Shown here in pieces: positions 42,623 through 52,159 of a stretch of 58,094 bases of DNA; the first letter of the stretch is position 1, and the number at the start of each line of letters is the position of its first letter. The stretch is from an uncultured Chromatiaceae bacterium (GTDB lineage Bacteria > Pseudomonadota > Gammaproteobacteria > Enterobacterales > Alteromonadaceae), in contig CAMLSF010000004.1 of the NCBI GenBank assembly GCA_946482615.1, positions 1 to 58,094 on the forward strand, written 5' to 3'. Both the position numbers and the translations under genes were made by a program. Under the pieces are notes generated by a model. It was given only the letters and a program-made list of their open reading frames with translations, had not been told where the DNA came from and did no database searches.

Positions 42623-44230
42623 ATGGACTACTGGCTACTTCTGACTGCACTTTTTCCGCTACTGAGTGTATTGCTGTTTTTAGTGCTACTGCGCTGGCCT
42701 GCACGTAACGCCATGCCTCTTTGTCTGCTGGGCACTGTGGTGTTAAGTGCTTTGGTCTGGTCTGTCTCAGCTTTACAGATAGCGGCCGCTGTGGCTGAAG
42801 GGCTGGTGATAGCTGCGACCGTATTATGGGTGGTGTTTGGAGCTTTATTGCTACTTAAGGTGCTGGAAAATAACGGCAGCTTTTTGCTGATCCGCCGAGG
42901 TTTTGCCAGTATCTCGCCCGATCATCGAATTCAGTTGCTGTTTGTCGGCTGGTTGTTGGTGGCCTTTTTAGAAGGCGCAGCAGGCTTTGGCACACCGGCC
43001 GCTATAGCCGCACCTCTGCTGATTGCTTTAGGGTTCAGGCCTTTGGCTGCTGTGGTGTTAACCCTGATAGCAGATTCAGTGCCAGTCTCTTTTGGGGCTA
43101 TTGGTACTCCGGTGCTGGTAGGACTAACCAACGGCCTGCAGGGTGTCTCGCCGGAGCTGATAAAACAAAGCGCTATCACAGCCGCCAGCATTGATCTGTT
43201 GTGCGCCAGCTTCATCCCGGTGCTGATGTGTCTGATGTTATGCCGTTATTTCTGTGACAAACCAGGCTGGCGCTCTGGTGTGGCTATTGCACCTTTGGCC
43301 TTTTTATCCGGTCTTTGTTACAGCCTGCCCGCTTTTTTAGTGGCGCGTTATCTTGGTCCTGAATTTCCGTCTTTGCTCGGCGCTTTAGCAGGCTTGATGC
43401 TGCTGACTTTGTTAGTGCGTTTTGGCATTGCCGTGCCTGCGACTTTATGGCGCTGTGATAGCGAAACGGATACCCCTGCTGCTGAGCATCATGCTGCGCC
43501 AAAGCCCTTCGCTTTATTCAAAGCCTGGGGGGCTTATCTGTTACTGGCCAGCTTATTGCTGCTCAGCCGGCTGGAGTTTTTACCTTTTAAAGCAGCGTTG
43601 CAGGCAGTGCAACTGCAGTGGTCAGAGATTTTTGGCTCCGGCTTATCCACCACTGTTCAACCTTTGTATTTGCCCGGCACTTTGTTTGTAGTCACTGTAC
43701 TCTTGTTATTGCCCTGGCAAACGAAGCGCCGCCAACTGCTGCGCCAGGCCGGTACGGAAAGCGTGCTCAGAATTTGGCCTGCAGCCATTACCCTTGCCAG
43801 TGCAGTGCCTATGGTGCGGCTGTTTTTGCATTCGGATCTGAACAGTGCGGATTTACCCGCTATGCCTATGTATCTGGCCGCTGTGGCAAGTCAGCATCTG
43901 GCGGAGATCTGGTTATGGTGTGCGCCATGGATAGGTGCTTTGGGCTCTTTTATTGCAGGTTCTGCCACTTTTTCTAATCTGATGTTTGCCAGTATGCAAC
44001 AGCAACTGGCGACAGACGCCGCCCTGCCTTTGCATCTGGTTTTAGCATTACAAATGTTGGGAGCCAATGCAGGCAATATGCTCTGTGTGGTCAATGTGGT
44101 GGCTGCAGCTTCAGTGGTAAAACTGACAGGACAGGAAGGACAAATTATGCGTTTTACCTTGCTGCCGATGCTGCTTTATTGTCTGCTGGCTAGTGCTGTA
44201 GCAAGCTTAGGCTACCGAATTACAACTTAA
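42623..44230 (+). CDS. lldP: L-lactate permease (LldP family)
   Basis: Inner-membrane lactate/H+ symporter, 535 residues, near the family length. ATG 42623 has AAGGAG 8 bases upstream; an earlier frame to 42596 is not supported. About 13 helices. The family motif [19 protein letters not shown] is at about residues 122-140 and [15 protein letters not shown] follows. A matching second-half motif [15 protein letters not shown] is near the C-terminus. No lactate dehydrogenase or regulator is adjacent. Its stop codon overlaps the convergent solute-binding protein gene by 11 bases. Confidence 0.93.
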   Translation: MDYWLLLTALFPLLSVLLFLVLLRWPARNAMPLCLLGTVVLSALVWSVSALQIAAAVAEGLVIAATVLWVVFGALLLLKVLENNGSFLLIRRGFASISPDHRIQLLFVGWLLVAFLEGAAGFGTPAAIAAPLLIALGFRPLAAVVLTLIADSVPVSFGAIGTPVLVGLTNGLQGVSPELIKQSAITAASIDLLCASFIPVLMCLMLCRYFCDKPGWRSGVAIAPLAFLSGLCYSLPAFLVARYLGPEFPSLLGALAGLMLLTLLVRFGIAVPATLWRCDSETDTPAAEHHAAPKPFALFKAWGAYLLLASLLLLSRLEFLPFKAALQAVQLQWSEIFGSGLSTTVQPLYLPGTLFVVTVLLLLPWQTKRRQLLRQAGTESVLRIWPAAITLASAVPMVRLFLHSDLNSADLPAMPMYLAAVASQHLAEIWLWCAPWIGALGSFIAGSATFSNLMFASMQQQLATDAALPLHLVLALQMLGANAGNMLCVVNVVAAASVVKLTGQEGQIMRFTLLPMLLYCLLASAVASLGYRITT

Positions 44231-45017
44231 TATCAGGGGCCAGCTCTGGAGCGCTGTTGTGCTGGTAGCCTTTGACAATCTTGTTGATATCTCCTTGCTG
44301 ATACAGCTTCAGCCAGGCCTGCTGTAGTTTAAGCAGCATAGGTCTGGATAAAGTTTTTTTACTAAAGCCAAAATAAACAGGGCTTTGATACACCAGCACT
44401 AAAGGCTGGTACTTTTTCGCATTTTTATACTGATGTGTCTGCCAGTACTGCAGCACCGACTCATCTTCTAAAATCGCATTGACCCTGCCCGCCTCCAGCA
44501 AAGCCAGCTTGTCCTGAATACTGCTGATACTGACCAGTTGCCTGGCAAAAAAAGGATTTTGTTTTAACAGCTCAAACTCTTCACCGTAATAAGCCCCATT
44601 CAGCTCAGCAATACGGCCCAGATCGACCTCATGAGCTAAGTCTTTTAAAGCCGATACTTTGGGCAACTTAGCCGGATCGCCTATCAGCCAGATGGATTCA
44701 ATATGATGAGGGCCGATAAAGGCAAAGTCAGTTTTTCGTGCCTCGCTGTAGGACAAATGACTGACTAAATCCAGCTCACCGGATTTAATCTGAGCTAAAG
44801 AGCGTAACCAGGGACTGTTGATAAACTCCAGTTCACAGCCGACTTCTTTAGCCAGGGCACGCAACAGCCCGACACTTTGCCCTTGCCAGTCTTGCCCTTT
44901 TAAAATCAAATGAGGTGGAAAATCAGTTTCTGCCGCCATCCGCAGCACACAGGCCTGTGTTAAACCTGAGTAAAACAACGCTAAGGCAGCTAATCCAGAC
45001 AATAACCTTTTTCGCAT
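44220..45017 (-). CDS. periplasmic solute-binding protein (SBP_bac_3 type)
   Basis: A 265-residue exported protein of the bacterial extracellular solute-binding family 3. ATG 45017 (MRKRLLSGL) is preceded by AGG; an upstream frame to 45041 is less likely. The signal peptide ends near GLTQA. The domain begins [13 protein letters not shown] and holds [18 protein letters not shown] and [11 protein letters not shown], typical of this fold. No ABC permease or ATPase is adjacent, so it may act with distant transport genes or as a receptor-type sensor. Amino acids or related small compounds are the likely ligands, but this is a guess. The 3' end overlaps the lldP 3' end. Confidence 0.85.
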   Translation of the reverse strand: MRKRLLSGLAALALFYSGLTQACVLRMAAETDFPPHLILKGQDWQGQSVGLLRALAKEVGCELEFINSPWLRSLAQIKSGELDLVSHLSYSEARKTDFAFIGPHHIESIWLIGDPAKLPKVSALKDLAHEVDLGRIAELNGAYYGEEFELLKQNPFFARQLVSISSIQDKLALLEAGRVNAILEDESVLQYWQTHQYKNAKKYQPLVLVYQSPVYFGFSKKTLSRPMLLKLQQAWLKLYQQGDINKIVKGYQHNSAPELAPDIKL

Positions 45018-45202
45018 CAACGAACCTATGAGGCAGATCACACCAGGCTACTATTGCACGGCGTTATTTGCTTTACCAGCTATGCTCATCCGGCTTTGCT
45101 AAATATCTTCAGACGTCCTTGTGTCCAGCTTGTATTCGTTTTATTGTCATTTATGTAAACACCTGGTTTTATTGGTTAATTTAAAGATAGGAAATCATCA
45201 GA

Positions 45203-45556
45203 ATGAATAAGAAAATACTGTTGTCTGCTGCTTTTTGCTGTGTATTCAGCAGTACCGCAACTTTGGCTGCAGAAAAAGGCAAAATAGGTTTGTCTCTGGA
45301 TATTGCAGTTGAAGGCGGCTTTTTTAACCCCACTTTATCCAGTGTAAAAGTAAAAGAACTGGTTGCCGGCGGCGCAGCGGAAAAAGCCGGACTATTGGTC
45401 GGTGATCAAATTTTGAAAATAGCTGACTGTGTTATTCCTGGCTGTCCTGCCGATGATGCCAAAGAGTTGATGAAAAGAAATAAGGGCGAGTCTGTCAGTT
45501 TTCTCATCAAACAAGCCGACGGCACAGAACTGACCAAAACAGTAGTTGCACAATAA
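45203..45556 (+). CDS. small periplasmic PDZ protein
   Basis: A 117-residue exported protein made of one PDZ domain. ATG 45203 follows TAGGAAA. A signal peptide ends in TLAAEKG. The PDZ domain shows the usual carboxylate loop region (GLSLDIAVEGGFF), LVAGGAAEKAGLLVGDQILKI and ESVSFLIKQADGTELT. Two Cys in ADCVIPGCPADD could form a disulfide. Single-PDZ periplasmic proteins of this kind usually lack a protease domain, so it may act as an adaptor. The gene ends with a hairpin before the cobalamin riboswitch. Partner unknown. Confidence 0.82.
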   Translation: MNKKILLSAAFCCVFSSTATLAAEKGKIGLSLDIAVEGGFFNPTLSSVKVKELVAGGAAEKAGLLVGDQILKIADCVIPGCPADDAKELMKRNKGESVSFLIKQADGTELTKTVVAQ

Positions 45557-45587
45557 TCTGCTCTGCCAGGCAAAAGACATCCAGACC

Positions 45588-45613
45588 GCCGGACATTTCT
45601 GCTGACGTCCGGC
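45588..45613 (+). terminator. possible terminator after the PDZ gene
   Basis: GCCGGAC/GTCCGGC stem, 7 bp, with TTGCTGCTCT after it. Weak T-run. Confidence 0.45.
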
Positions 45614-45639
45614 TTGCTGCTCTGCTACACTGCGCTGGT

Positions 45640-45778
45640 TTTGTCAAAGGTGTTCTGCATAAGCCTTAAGCTAATGCAATGAACTGAAAAGGGAAACAGG
45701 TGTAAATCCTGTACTGTACCCGCAACTGTAAGCCACTCTGAACAGAGTATGGCAAGTCAGATGTCCTGCCTTTACAAA
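45640..45778 (+). ncRNA. cobalamin riboswitch
   Basis: Conserved B12-box elements are present: AAAAGGGAA at 45687-45695, the CAGGTG-AAATCCTG hairpin, ACTGTACCCGCAACTG near 45712-45728, and CAAGTCAGATGTCCTGCC near 45754-45770. The outer stem is TTTGT-AAAGG (45640-45650) with CCTTTACAAA (45769-45778). Downstream, a CACAGTG/CACTGTG hairpin (45806-45827) and a GCGGTTTTTTACCGC element (45838-45852) could serve as expression platform. It should turn the downstream B12 genes off when adenosylcobalamin is plentiful. Confidence 0.93.
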
Positions 45779-45890
45779 CCTCAGGCGTTGCAAGCTGTTG
45801 CAGCACACAGTGCGGGCTTACACTGTGCCGGAACTCTGCGGTTTTTTACCGCTTTTCCTGGTCCCTGCCCGTTATTTTATGGAGCTTTTT

Positions 45891-46676
45891 GTGGACCAGA
45901 CCCCAGTCGTCGAATTTTTGCAGGTGCAGTTGCAGATCAATCAGCAACAGATCTTAACCGGGCTGAATTTTGCCATAGCACCAGGACAGTTTGTCGCTTT
46001 GCTTGGCCCCAATGGTGCAGGTAAAACCAGCTTATTACGACTGCTGCAAAAAGAGTATCAGCCAAGCTCCGGCCAGATTAAATTGCAGGGCCAGCCCATC
46101 TCCACGTTCACCCAATCTGAACTGGCCGCCAAAGTGGCTCTGGTCAGTCAGTTATCCGGCCCTTTATTTGATTTAACTGTGGCTGATGTGGTGCTGATGG
46201 GGCTTATTCCGCATAAAGCCTTATGGCAAACCAATACAGAACAAGACCTGCAGCAACTCAGGCACAGTCTGGAACTGGTTGGCCTGGCGGATAAGGAACG
46301 CCATTCTTTTGCCCATTTATCCGGTGGCGAACAACAACGGGTGTTATTGGCGCGGGCTGTGATGCAAAAACCTCTGTTGTTATTGCTGGACGAACCGACC
46401 AACCATCTGGATCTGTATTACCAGCATCAGGTGCTGCGTATTGCCAAAGCATTGAAGATCACTGTGATCGCCAGTATTCATGATTTAAATCTGGCGTCAC
46501 GTTATTGCGACCGTTTATTACTGCTGCACAAAGGCCAACTGGTCGCAGACGGCACGGCCGGGCAAGTACTGACACAAGAGCTGCTGACAGAAGTATTCCG
46601 TATTCCCTGTTTAATAGACCAAAACCCTTTTGGTGATTGTCCACGGGTCAGCTTTGGTTATAAGGACATTCGATGA
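45891..46676 (+). CDS. btuD: vitamin B12 ABC transporter ATPase BtuD
   Basis: ATP-binding subunit of the cobalamin ABC importer, 261 residues from GTG 45891. GTG has GGAG 6 bases upstream; ATG 45879 lies over that ribosome site and has none of its own. Walker A is LLGPNGAGKTSLL, the Q-loop is ALVSQL, the signature is LSGGEQQRVLLARA and Walker B is LLLLLDEPTNHLD, with the switch His in ASIHDLN. First gene of the riboswitch-controlled operon; its TGA overlaps the btuC ATG by 4 bases. Confidence 0.92.
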   Translation: MDQTPVVEFLQVQLQINQQQILTGLNFAIAPGQFVALLGPNGAGKTSLLRLLQKEYQPSSGQIKLQGQPISTFTQSELAAKVALVSQLSGPLFDLTVADVVLMGLIPHKALWQTNTEQDLQQLRHSLELVGLADKERHSFAHLSGGEQQRVLLARAVMQKPLLLLLDEPTNHLDLYYQHQVLRIAKALKITVIASIHDLNLASRYCDRLLLLHKGQLVADGTAGQVLTQELLTEVFRIPCLIDQNPFGDCPRVSFGYKDIR

Positions 46677-47671
46677 GCAAAGTCTGGTTAGCCGCCTTGC
46701 CTGTGCCGCTGCTGTTGTTACTGGCCATCCTGCTGTTCGTGCTGGTGTCTGTGCTGGCGTTAACTACAGGTTCAGTGCCGGTTTCGGTCGCCGCTTTAGC
46801 CGGAGTCGCGCCTTTAGATGAGATGCAATCCACTGTGTTGTGGCAACTGAGGTTTCCGCGTTTATTGCTCGCTTTGCTGGCAGGTAGTGGTTTAGCCCTG
46901 TGTGGCGCTTTGCTGCAAAACGCCAGCCGCAATCCGCTGGCTGACCCTTATTTATTTGGCATAGTCTCAGGCGCTGCTTTAGGGGCGACCATAGCGACTA
47001 TTCTGCTCCCGGACTGGCAATTATTCACCGCCTTGTTTGCCTTTTTTGGTGCTTTGCTGGCGGTGTTTCTGGTGCTGCTGATAGGGGCCAGCAGTCGCTG
47101 GCAACGTTTAGAAACTTTACTGCTTTGTGGTGTTGCGGTCAGCTTTATGCTCAGTGCCATTACCACCACCTTATTGTATTTATCTGAACCTTTTGCCGCC
47201 AACCGCGTCATGTTCTGGCTGATGGGCAGTTTAAGTCAGGCCAGTCTGACTCATGTGGCTTTGATCAGTCCGCTGGTGTTGATCACCTTAGCATTGGGTT
47301 TGCTGTATCGCCGTCAGCTCGACGCTTTGGTATTAAGTGATGAAAGCGCCCGTAGTCTTGGCGTCAATGTAAGGCCTTTGCGTTTAGTGATCTTGTTGCT
47401 TTGTGCTGCGGTCAGCGCTGCTATTGTCGCCTGTTGCGGTGGCATAGCTTTTGTTGGTCTGATGATCCCACATCTGGTGCGTTCGTTATTTGGTTTATCC
47501 AGTGTGGCCTTGTTGCTGGGCTCGGTCTGGTTAGGGGCTGTGTTTTTAGCGGGCGTCGACACCTTGTCCCGCAGCTTATTGCCGGATCAGGAATTGCCTA
47601 TAGGTGTGGTGACTTCGGCCATCGGCAGTCTGTTCTTTTTATCCATGTTATTTAAATACCGTCGCGGTTAA
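46673..47671 (+). CDS. btuC: vitamin B12 ABC transporter permease BtuC
   Basis: Membrane subunit of the cobalamin importer (FecCD/BtuC type), 332 residues with about ten membrane helices. Signatures are LRFPRLLLALLAGSGLALCG, QNASRNPLADPYLFGIVSGA and CGGIAFVGLMIPHLVR. ATG overlaps the btuD stop by 4 bases. It works with BtuD and the periplasmic BtuF encoded seven genes further on. Confidence 0.92.
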   Translation: MSKVWLAALPVPLLLLLAILLFVLVSVLALTTGSVPVSVAALAGVAPLDEMQSTVLWQLRFPRLLLALLAGSGLALCGALLQNASRNPLADPYLFGIVSGAALGATIATILLPDWQLFTALFAFFGALLAVFLVLLIGASSRWQRLETLLLCGVAVSFMLSAITTTLLYLSEPFAANRVMFWLMGSLSQASLTHVALISPLVLITLALGLLYRRQLDALVLSDESARSLGVNVRPLRLVILLLCAAVSAAIVACCGGIAFVGLMIPHLVRSLFGLSSVALLLGSVWLGAVFLAGVDTLSRSLLPDQELPIGVVTSAIGSLFFLSMLFKYRRG

Positions 47672-47680
47672 CGGAGTTTT

Positions 47681-48733
47681 ATGTTAGTTGAAATACCGGC
47701 TTTAGATAAAAAGGCGACCTCAGCCATACAGCAACGCATTGATTTAAAAACCAAACCTGCGGGGGCTTTGGGGAAGCTGGAGGCATTGGCGCTGCAACTG
47801 GCGCTGATACAAGGCTCTGATGGTCGCTTATCACTAAATAAACCTGTGCTGCTGATTTTTACCGGCGATCATGGCATCAATAGCCATGGCGTCAGCATAG
47901 CGCCCAGCGCTGTGACACAGCAGATGGTGCTGAATTTTCTTGCCGGAGGTGCGGCCGCCAACTGTTTTTGCCGCAGCAATGGGATTGAGTTAGCTGTGAT
48001 AGATGCCGGTATCTTATCTGCCCTGCCTGACGCTGCAGGCTTAATTCAACAGTCTTTAGGCTCTGGCACCGCAGATTTCAGCCAGGGACCAGCCATGACG
48101 CTGGCTCAGGTGGAAGCAGGTCTGGCCTTAGGCCGTCATATCGCACGGCAACATATTCTGGCAGGTTGTGATTTGTTGCTGCTGGGCGAAATGGGCATAG
48201 CCAACACCAGTAGTGCAGCGGCTTTACTTGCTGCTGCGACTGACTTGCCGGTTGAAACTTGTGTCGGTCGGGGGACCGGCATCAGCGATACACAATTTGA
48301 GTTAAAACTGAGTTTAATCAAACAGGCTTTGCAGCGGCCTTATGCCAAAGATCCCTTGTCTGTTCTGGCTGAATTTGGTGGCTTTGAAATAGTTCAGCTT
48401 TGTGGCGCTATCCTCGCTGCGGCCGCTTTACAAACCCCAGTGCTGATTGATGGCTTTATTGTCTCAGTGGCGGCTTTACTGGCCTGTCAGCTCGCGCCCA
48501 ATTGCCGTGATTATTTAATTTTTGCTCATCAGGGAGCAGAGGCCGGTCATAAGGCGGTATTAACACAGCTCAATGCGACCGCCTTACTGGATTTAGGCTT
48601 ACGTTTAGGTGAAGGCACAGGTGCTGCTTTGGCTGTGCCCTTGCTCAAGGCTGCTATTAGTTTTTATAACGATATGGCCAGTTTTGCTGATGCAGGTGTG
48701 ACTCAGGTGGTGGAAAGCGGAGTGGTTCAGTGA
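47681..48733 (+). CDS. cobT: CobT: nicotinate-nucleotide-dimethylbenzimidazole phosphoribosyltransferase
   Basis: Forms alpha-ribazole phosphate from the lower-ligand base and nicotinate mononucleotide, a step of the nucleotide-loop assembly of cobalamin. 350 residues, normal length. Conserved segments: KTKPAGALGKLEALA near the start, FTGDHGI, GGAAANCFCRSNGIEL, GEMGIANTSSAAALLAA and CVGRGTG. ATG 47681 lies 9 bases after the btuC stop, with GGAG just before. Its TGA overlaps the cobS start. Confidence 0.95.
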   Translation: MLVEIPALDKKATSAIQQRIDLKTKPAGALGKLEALALQLALIQGSDGRLSLNKPVLLIFTGDHGINSHGVSIAPSAVTQQMVLNFLAGGAAANCFCRSNGIELAVIDAGILSALPDAAGLIQQSLGSGTADFSQGPAMTLAQVEAGLALGRHIARQHILAGCDLLLLGEMGIANTSSAAALLAAATDLPVETCVGRGTGISDTQFELKLSLIKQALQRPYAKDPLSVLAEFGGFEIVQLCGAILAAAALQTPVLIDGFIVSVAALLACQLAPNCRDYLIFAHQGAEAGHKAVLTQLNATALLDLGLRLGEGTGAALAVPLLKAAISFYNDMASFADAGVTQVVESGVVQ

Positions 48734-49515
48734 TCCGCCACGGTCTCAACCTGGCACTCAGGCAATGGCAACTCTTTTGTCTGGCCTTGGCATTTTTCAG
48801 CCGTATTCCAGTGCCATCAGCCACCCCCTATAGCCCTGAACTGTTGAATCAAAGCAGCCGTTATTTAAGTCTGGTGGGATTATTATTAGGTGCCCTGCAA
48901 GCTTTGGTGTTGCTTGCTGCAGCCCAACTGCTGCCCTTTTCCATCGCCGTGCTACTTAGCTTAATGGCAGGTCTGGTGCTGACCGGTGCTTTTCATGAAG
49001 ATGGTCTGGCCGATACAGCGGACGGTTTAGGTGGCGGTTTAAACCTCGAGCGTAAGCTGGAGATTATGAAAGACAGCAGAGTGGGCACTTATGGTCTGGT
49101 GACGCTGCTGTCAGTTTTTTTAATCAAGTGGCAAAGCCTGCAGGCTTTAGACAGTCAAGCCGTTTGGGCCTTAGTGTTGGTTGCCGGATTATCGCGCGCA
49201 ACTGCAGTCAGCCTGACCTTTGTTTTGCCTTATCAACAGTTGGATTTGGTGAGTAAAAGCAAACCTATAGCGAGCTCGTTACAAAAAAGTGCGTTGGTCT
49301 GGATCTGGCTTTTTGTGCTACCGCTTTTGTATTTTGTGCCTTTGTCTTTAGCTTTATGCCTTCTTGCTGGCCTGGCTATTTGTTTTGCGCTGCTGTTTTA
49401 TTATTACCGCAGTCAGTTGCAGGGTTATACCGGCGATTTATTAGGGGCTGCGCAGCAAATGACGGAGCTGAGTTGTTATCTGGTGTGGCTGATCTGGTGG
49501 AGGCAACAGGGGTGA
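48730..49515 (+). CDS. cobS: CobS: adenosylcobinamide-GDP ribazoletransferase
   Basis: Membrane enzyme that joins alpha-ribazole and adenosylcobinamide-GDP to form cobalamin. 261 residues with six or so hydrophobic helices. The family signature FHEDGLADTADGLGGG is at about residues 93-108, followed by KLEIMKDSRVGTYG. GTG 48730 overlaps the cobT stop by 4 bases. The last two bases overlap the cobU start. It acts in the inner membrane. Confidence 0.95.
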   Translation: MIRHGLNLALRQWQLFCLALAFFSRIPVPSATPYSPELLNQSSRYLSLVGLLLGALQALVLLAAAQLLPFSIAVLLSLMAGLVLTGAFHEDGLADTADGLGGGLNLERKLEIMKDSRVGTYGLVTLLSVFLIKWQSLQALDSQAVWALVLVAGLSRATAVSLTFVLPYQQLDLVSKSKPIASSLQKSALVWIWLFVLPLLYFVPLSLALCLLAGLAICFALLFYYYRSQLQGYTGDLLGAAQQMTELSCYLVWLIWWRQQG

Positions 49516-50042
49516 AAAAAACACTGATTTTAGGGGGCGCCCGCAGTGGTAAATCCAGTCTGGCAGAACAGCTTGCCAAAACATCAGAGCAGGTCACTTA
49601 TATAGCCACAGCCACAGCTTTTGATCAGGAGATGGCAAAACGGATCAGCCTGCACCAGCAGCAAAGACCGAAAAACTGGCCTGTACTCGAATGCCCTTTG
49701 TTGCTCTGTGAAGCCTTAACTCAGCTTTCAGGTTCGGGCCAGACGGTGTTAGTCGATTGCCTGACACTTTGGCTGAATAATCAGCTGTATCATGATCCAC
49801 AGCAGGATTTTGCCTTAGTGCGCCAACAGTTAGCGGACGCTGTCCGTCAGTTTGAAGGACAACTGATCCTGGTCAGCAACGAGGTTGGTATGGGGTTAGT
49901 GCCACTAGGCGAGCTGAATCGCATTTTTGTCGACCAGCAAGGTTGGTTAAACCAGCAACTTGCCACACTGTGTGATGAGGTGATTTTTGTCGCAGCCGGT
50001 TTGCCACTCTATTTAAAACGGGGCACTGATGCAGCAGATTGA
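49512..50042 (+). CDS. cobU: CobU: adenosylcobinamide kinase / guanylyltransferase
   Basis: Bifunctional enzyme that phosphorylates adenosylcobinamide and then transfers GMP to it. 176 residues from GTG 49512, which overlaps the cobS stop by 4 bases. The P-loop is GGARSGKSSLAE (residues about 8-19), and the family motifs YIATATAFDQEMAKRI, LVDCLTLWLNN and SNEVGMGLVPL are present. The 3' end overlaps cobC by 14 bases. The longer open frame upstream (49356) overlaps cobS and is not used. Confidence 0.93.
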   Translation: MKKTLILGGARSGKSSLAEQLAKTSEQVTYIATATAFDQEMAKRISLHQQQRPKNWPVLECPLLLCEALTQLSGSGQTVLVDCLTLWLNNQLYHDPQQDFALVRQQLADAVRQFEGQLILVSNEVGMGLVPLGELNRIFVDQQGWLNQQLATLCDEVIFVAAGLPLYLKRGTDAAD

Positions 50043-50640
50043 TTTAGTCCGCCATGGCCCTGTCGCCGGCCCTGCGGCTTTATACGGCTGGACAGACGTA
50101 GCGCTGCATCAATCAGCTGCAGCCTGTCTTGAGTGGTTAAATCATCACACTTATCAGCAGGTGCTGAGTTCGCCTTTACAACGCTGCCGCCACAGTGCTG
50201 CGGCTCAGGCACAACGTCTGCAGCTTGGGCTGGTGATTGAACCGGATTTCAAAGAAATGAATTTTGGCCGCTGGGATGGTGTGCCTTTTGATGAACAAAG
50301 CCCCTATTGGCCTGCACAACAGAACTTCTGGCAGCAGCCTTTTGCCATCACCCCGCCTGAAGGTGAATCCTTAACTGATTTTCAGCAGCGGCTGTTACGA
50401 GCCTTTGAACGACACAGTCAGTACCAGAGTGGGCAGGCATTGTGGCTGCTGCATGCCGGGGTGATCCGCCTGCTGCTGGCGTTCTTATTAAATATCGACT
50501 TAGAACAAAGCCACTGGCTGCAGCAGTTGTCCATTGGCTATGGCAGTGTAAGCCGGATCAGCCGTTATAACGAAAAGAGTCCCTGGCAGGTCCACTGTAT
50601 TGCCGCGCCGGTTTTTTCATTTTCACAACAGGATTTTTAA
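50029..50640 (+). CDS. cobC: CobC-type alpha-ribazole phosphatase (histidine phosphatase family)
   Basis: A 203-residue histidine-phosphatase-fold protein, likely removing phosphate from alpha-ribazole phosphate or from cobalamin phosphate. The catalytic RHG motif is at DLVRHGPV (His9 nearby), with the second catalytic His in LLHAGVIRLL. Family features are RCRHSAAAQA and EMNFGRWDG. ATG 50029 lies inside the end of cobU in another frame, and its TAA overlaps the cobO ATG. Confidence 0.9.
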   Translation: MQQIDLVRHGPVAGPAALYGWTDVALHQSAAACLEWLNHHTYQQVLSSPLQRCRHSAAAQAQRLQLGLVIEPDFKEMNFGRWDGVPFDEQSPYWPAQQNFWQQPFAITPPEGESLTDFQQRLLRAFERHSQYQSGQALWLLHAGVIRLLLAFLLNIDLEQSHWLQQLSIGYGSVSRISRYNEKSPWQVHCIAAPVFSFSQQDF

Positions 50641-51239
50641 TGACGGACCTAAAACAACAAAACCATAAAAAACGCCAGCAGAAACTGAAAGAACAGGTCG
50701 ATAGCCGCATCGCCGCCGCCACGACCGACAAAGCTTTATTGCTGGTGATCACAGGCAACGGCAAAGGTAAATCTACTGCTGGTTTTGGCACTGTAGCCCG
50801 GGCAGTAGGCCATGGTTTAAAAGCCGCTGTTGCCCAGTTTATTAAAGGCACATGGGACTGTGGCGAGCGTAATTTGTTGGAACAACATGGTGTTGAGTTT
50901 GCGGTGATGAACACAGGTTTTACCTGGGATACGCAGGACAGAGCCGCCGATATTGCCGCAGCAGAACTGGTCTGGGCCAAAGCCGAACAGTTTTTACAGG
51001 ATGACAGCATTCAACTGGTTTTGCTGGATGAACTGACCTATATGGTGAGTTACCACTATATAGATTTAGACAGAGTGGTGAACGCGCTCAACAACAGACC
51101 CGCCACCCAGCATGTGGTGATCACAGGCCGTGCCGCTCATCGTACTTTGATTGAGATGGCCGATACCGTCAGTGAAGTGCAGTCGATCAAACATGCCTTT
51201 GATGCAGGGATACAAGTACAAAAAGGAGTGGACTGGTAA
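50640..51239 (+). CDS. cobO: CobO/BtuR: corrinoid adenosyltransferase
   Basis: ATP:corrinoid adenosyltransferase that adds the upper adenosyl ligand to cob(I)alamin or cobinamide. 199 residues. The P-loop is GNGKGKSTAGFG (residues about 39-50), and VLLDELTYMVSYHY is the family's Walker-B-like segment. ATG 50640 overlaps the cobC stop (TAATG). The charged N-terminus (KQQNHKKRQQKLKEQ) is the usual lead of this group. Confidence 0.93.
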   Translation: MTDLKQQNHKKRQQKLKEQVDSRIAAATTDKALLLVITGNGKGKSTAGFGTVARAVGHGLKAAVAQFIKGTWDCGERNLLEQHGVEFAVMNTGFTWDTQDRAADIAAAELVWAKAEQFLQDDSIQLVLLDELTYMVSYHYIDLDRVVNALNNRPATQHVVITGRAAHRTLIEMADTVSEVQSIKHAFDAGIQVQKGVDW

Positions 51240-52081
51240 TGGTCGCGCTACGCATCGTGCTGTGCTGCTGCGCACTATTGACAGCGGCTGTACAAGCCAA
51301 ACCGGCCCAGCGTATTGTGGCGCTCTCGCCACATTTGGTGGAGCAGCTGTATAGCCTTGGTGCCGGCGACAGAATTGTCGGCACTACAGATCATGCCGAT
51401 TATCCGGAGGCTGCGAAAAACATTCCGAGGGTAGGCAATTATGCCCAGTTGCAGGTGGAGAAAATTCTGGCGTTAAAACCGGATCTGGTGTTGGCCTGGA
51501 CAGACGGCAATCCGCCGGCGGATTTAAATAAACTGCGCCGCTTTGGTCTGCATGTCGTGGATTCCAACCCGCTGCAACTGACAGATATAGCCAAAGAGCT
51601 GCGTCTGTTAGGTCAGTTGACAGGAACCGCAGCGGTCGCAGAACACCAGGCGCAACGGATGGAACAAGGTCTGGCTGAACTGCGCCAGACTTACAGTGCT
51701 AAAGACAAAGTGGTTGTATTTTATGAGTTGTGGCAACAACCGCTGTCGACTGTGGCGCAAAAAGCCTGGCCACAGCAACAACTGGAACTTTGTGGTGCCA
51801 CCAACCCTTTTGCTAATGCCATAGGGGATTACCCTCAGGTGAGCTTGGAGCATGTGGTCGCCAGTCAGCCACAACTTATTATTCAACCTGTGTCAGTCAA
51901 TGAACCACGCGCCCTGCTCGACTGGAGCCGCTGGCCTGCTATTCCTGCCGTTAAATATCAACAGTTTAGCCAGCCTGATTCAGATCTGGTGCATCGCACC
52001 ACCAGCAGAATGCTGCAAGGGGTGCGGCAACTTTGCGCCGATATCGACAAGACGCGGCAATTTTTTGCCAAAAAGTCCTAA
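51239..52081 (+). CDS. btuF: cobalamin-binding periplasmic protein BtuF
   Basis: Periplasmic B12-binding protein that delivers corrinoid to BtuCD, 280 residues. A signal peptide (IVLCCCALLTAAVQA) is followed by a class III helical-backbone binding fold: RIVALSPHLVEQLYSLGAG, VEKILALKPDLVLAW and VFYELWQQPLSTV. ATG 51239 overlaps the cobO stop (TAATG). It is the last gene of the riboswitch operon. A BtuB receptor is not encoded in the window. Confidence 0.93.
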   Translation: MVALRIVLCCCALLTAAVQAKPAQRIVALSPHLVEQLYSLGAGDRIVGTTDHADYPEAAKNIPRVGNYAQLQVEKILALKPDLVLAWTDGNPPADLNKLRRFGLHVVDSNPLQLTDIAKELRLLGQLTGTAAVAEHQAQRMEQGLAELRQTYSAKDKVVVFYELWQQPLSTVAQKAWPQQQLELCGATNPFANAIGDYPQVSLEHVVASQPQLIIQPVSVNEPRALLDWSRWPAIPAVKYQQFSQPDSDLVHRTTSRMLQGVRQLCADIDKTRQFFAKKS

Positions 52082-52159
52082 AGTTACTCCAGTCACTGCC
52101 GATAGCCTGATCAGTCAGAACTATACTGAACAGTATTTAACCTCCAAGGGAGTGTATTT

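Noticed and set aside
45749..46024. Plus-strand frame at 45749-46024 as a gene
   Set aside because: It covers the end of the riboswitch and overlaps btuD in another frame.
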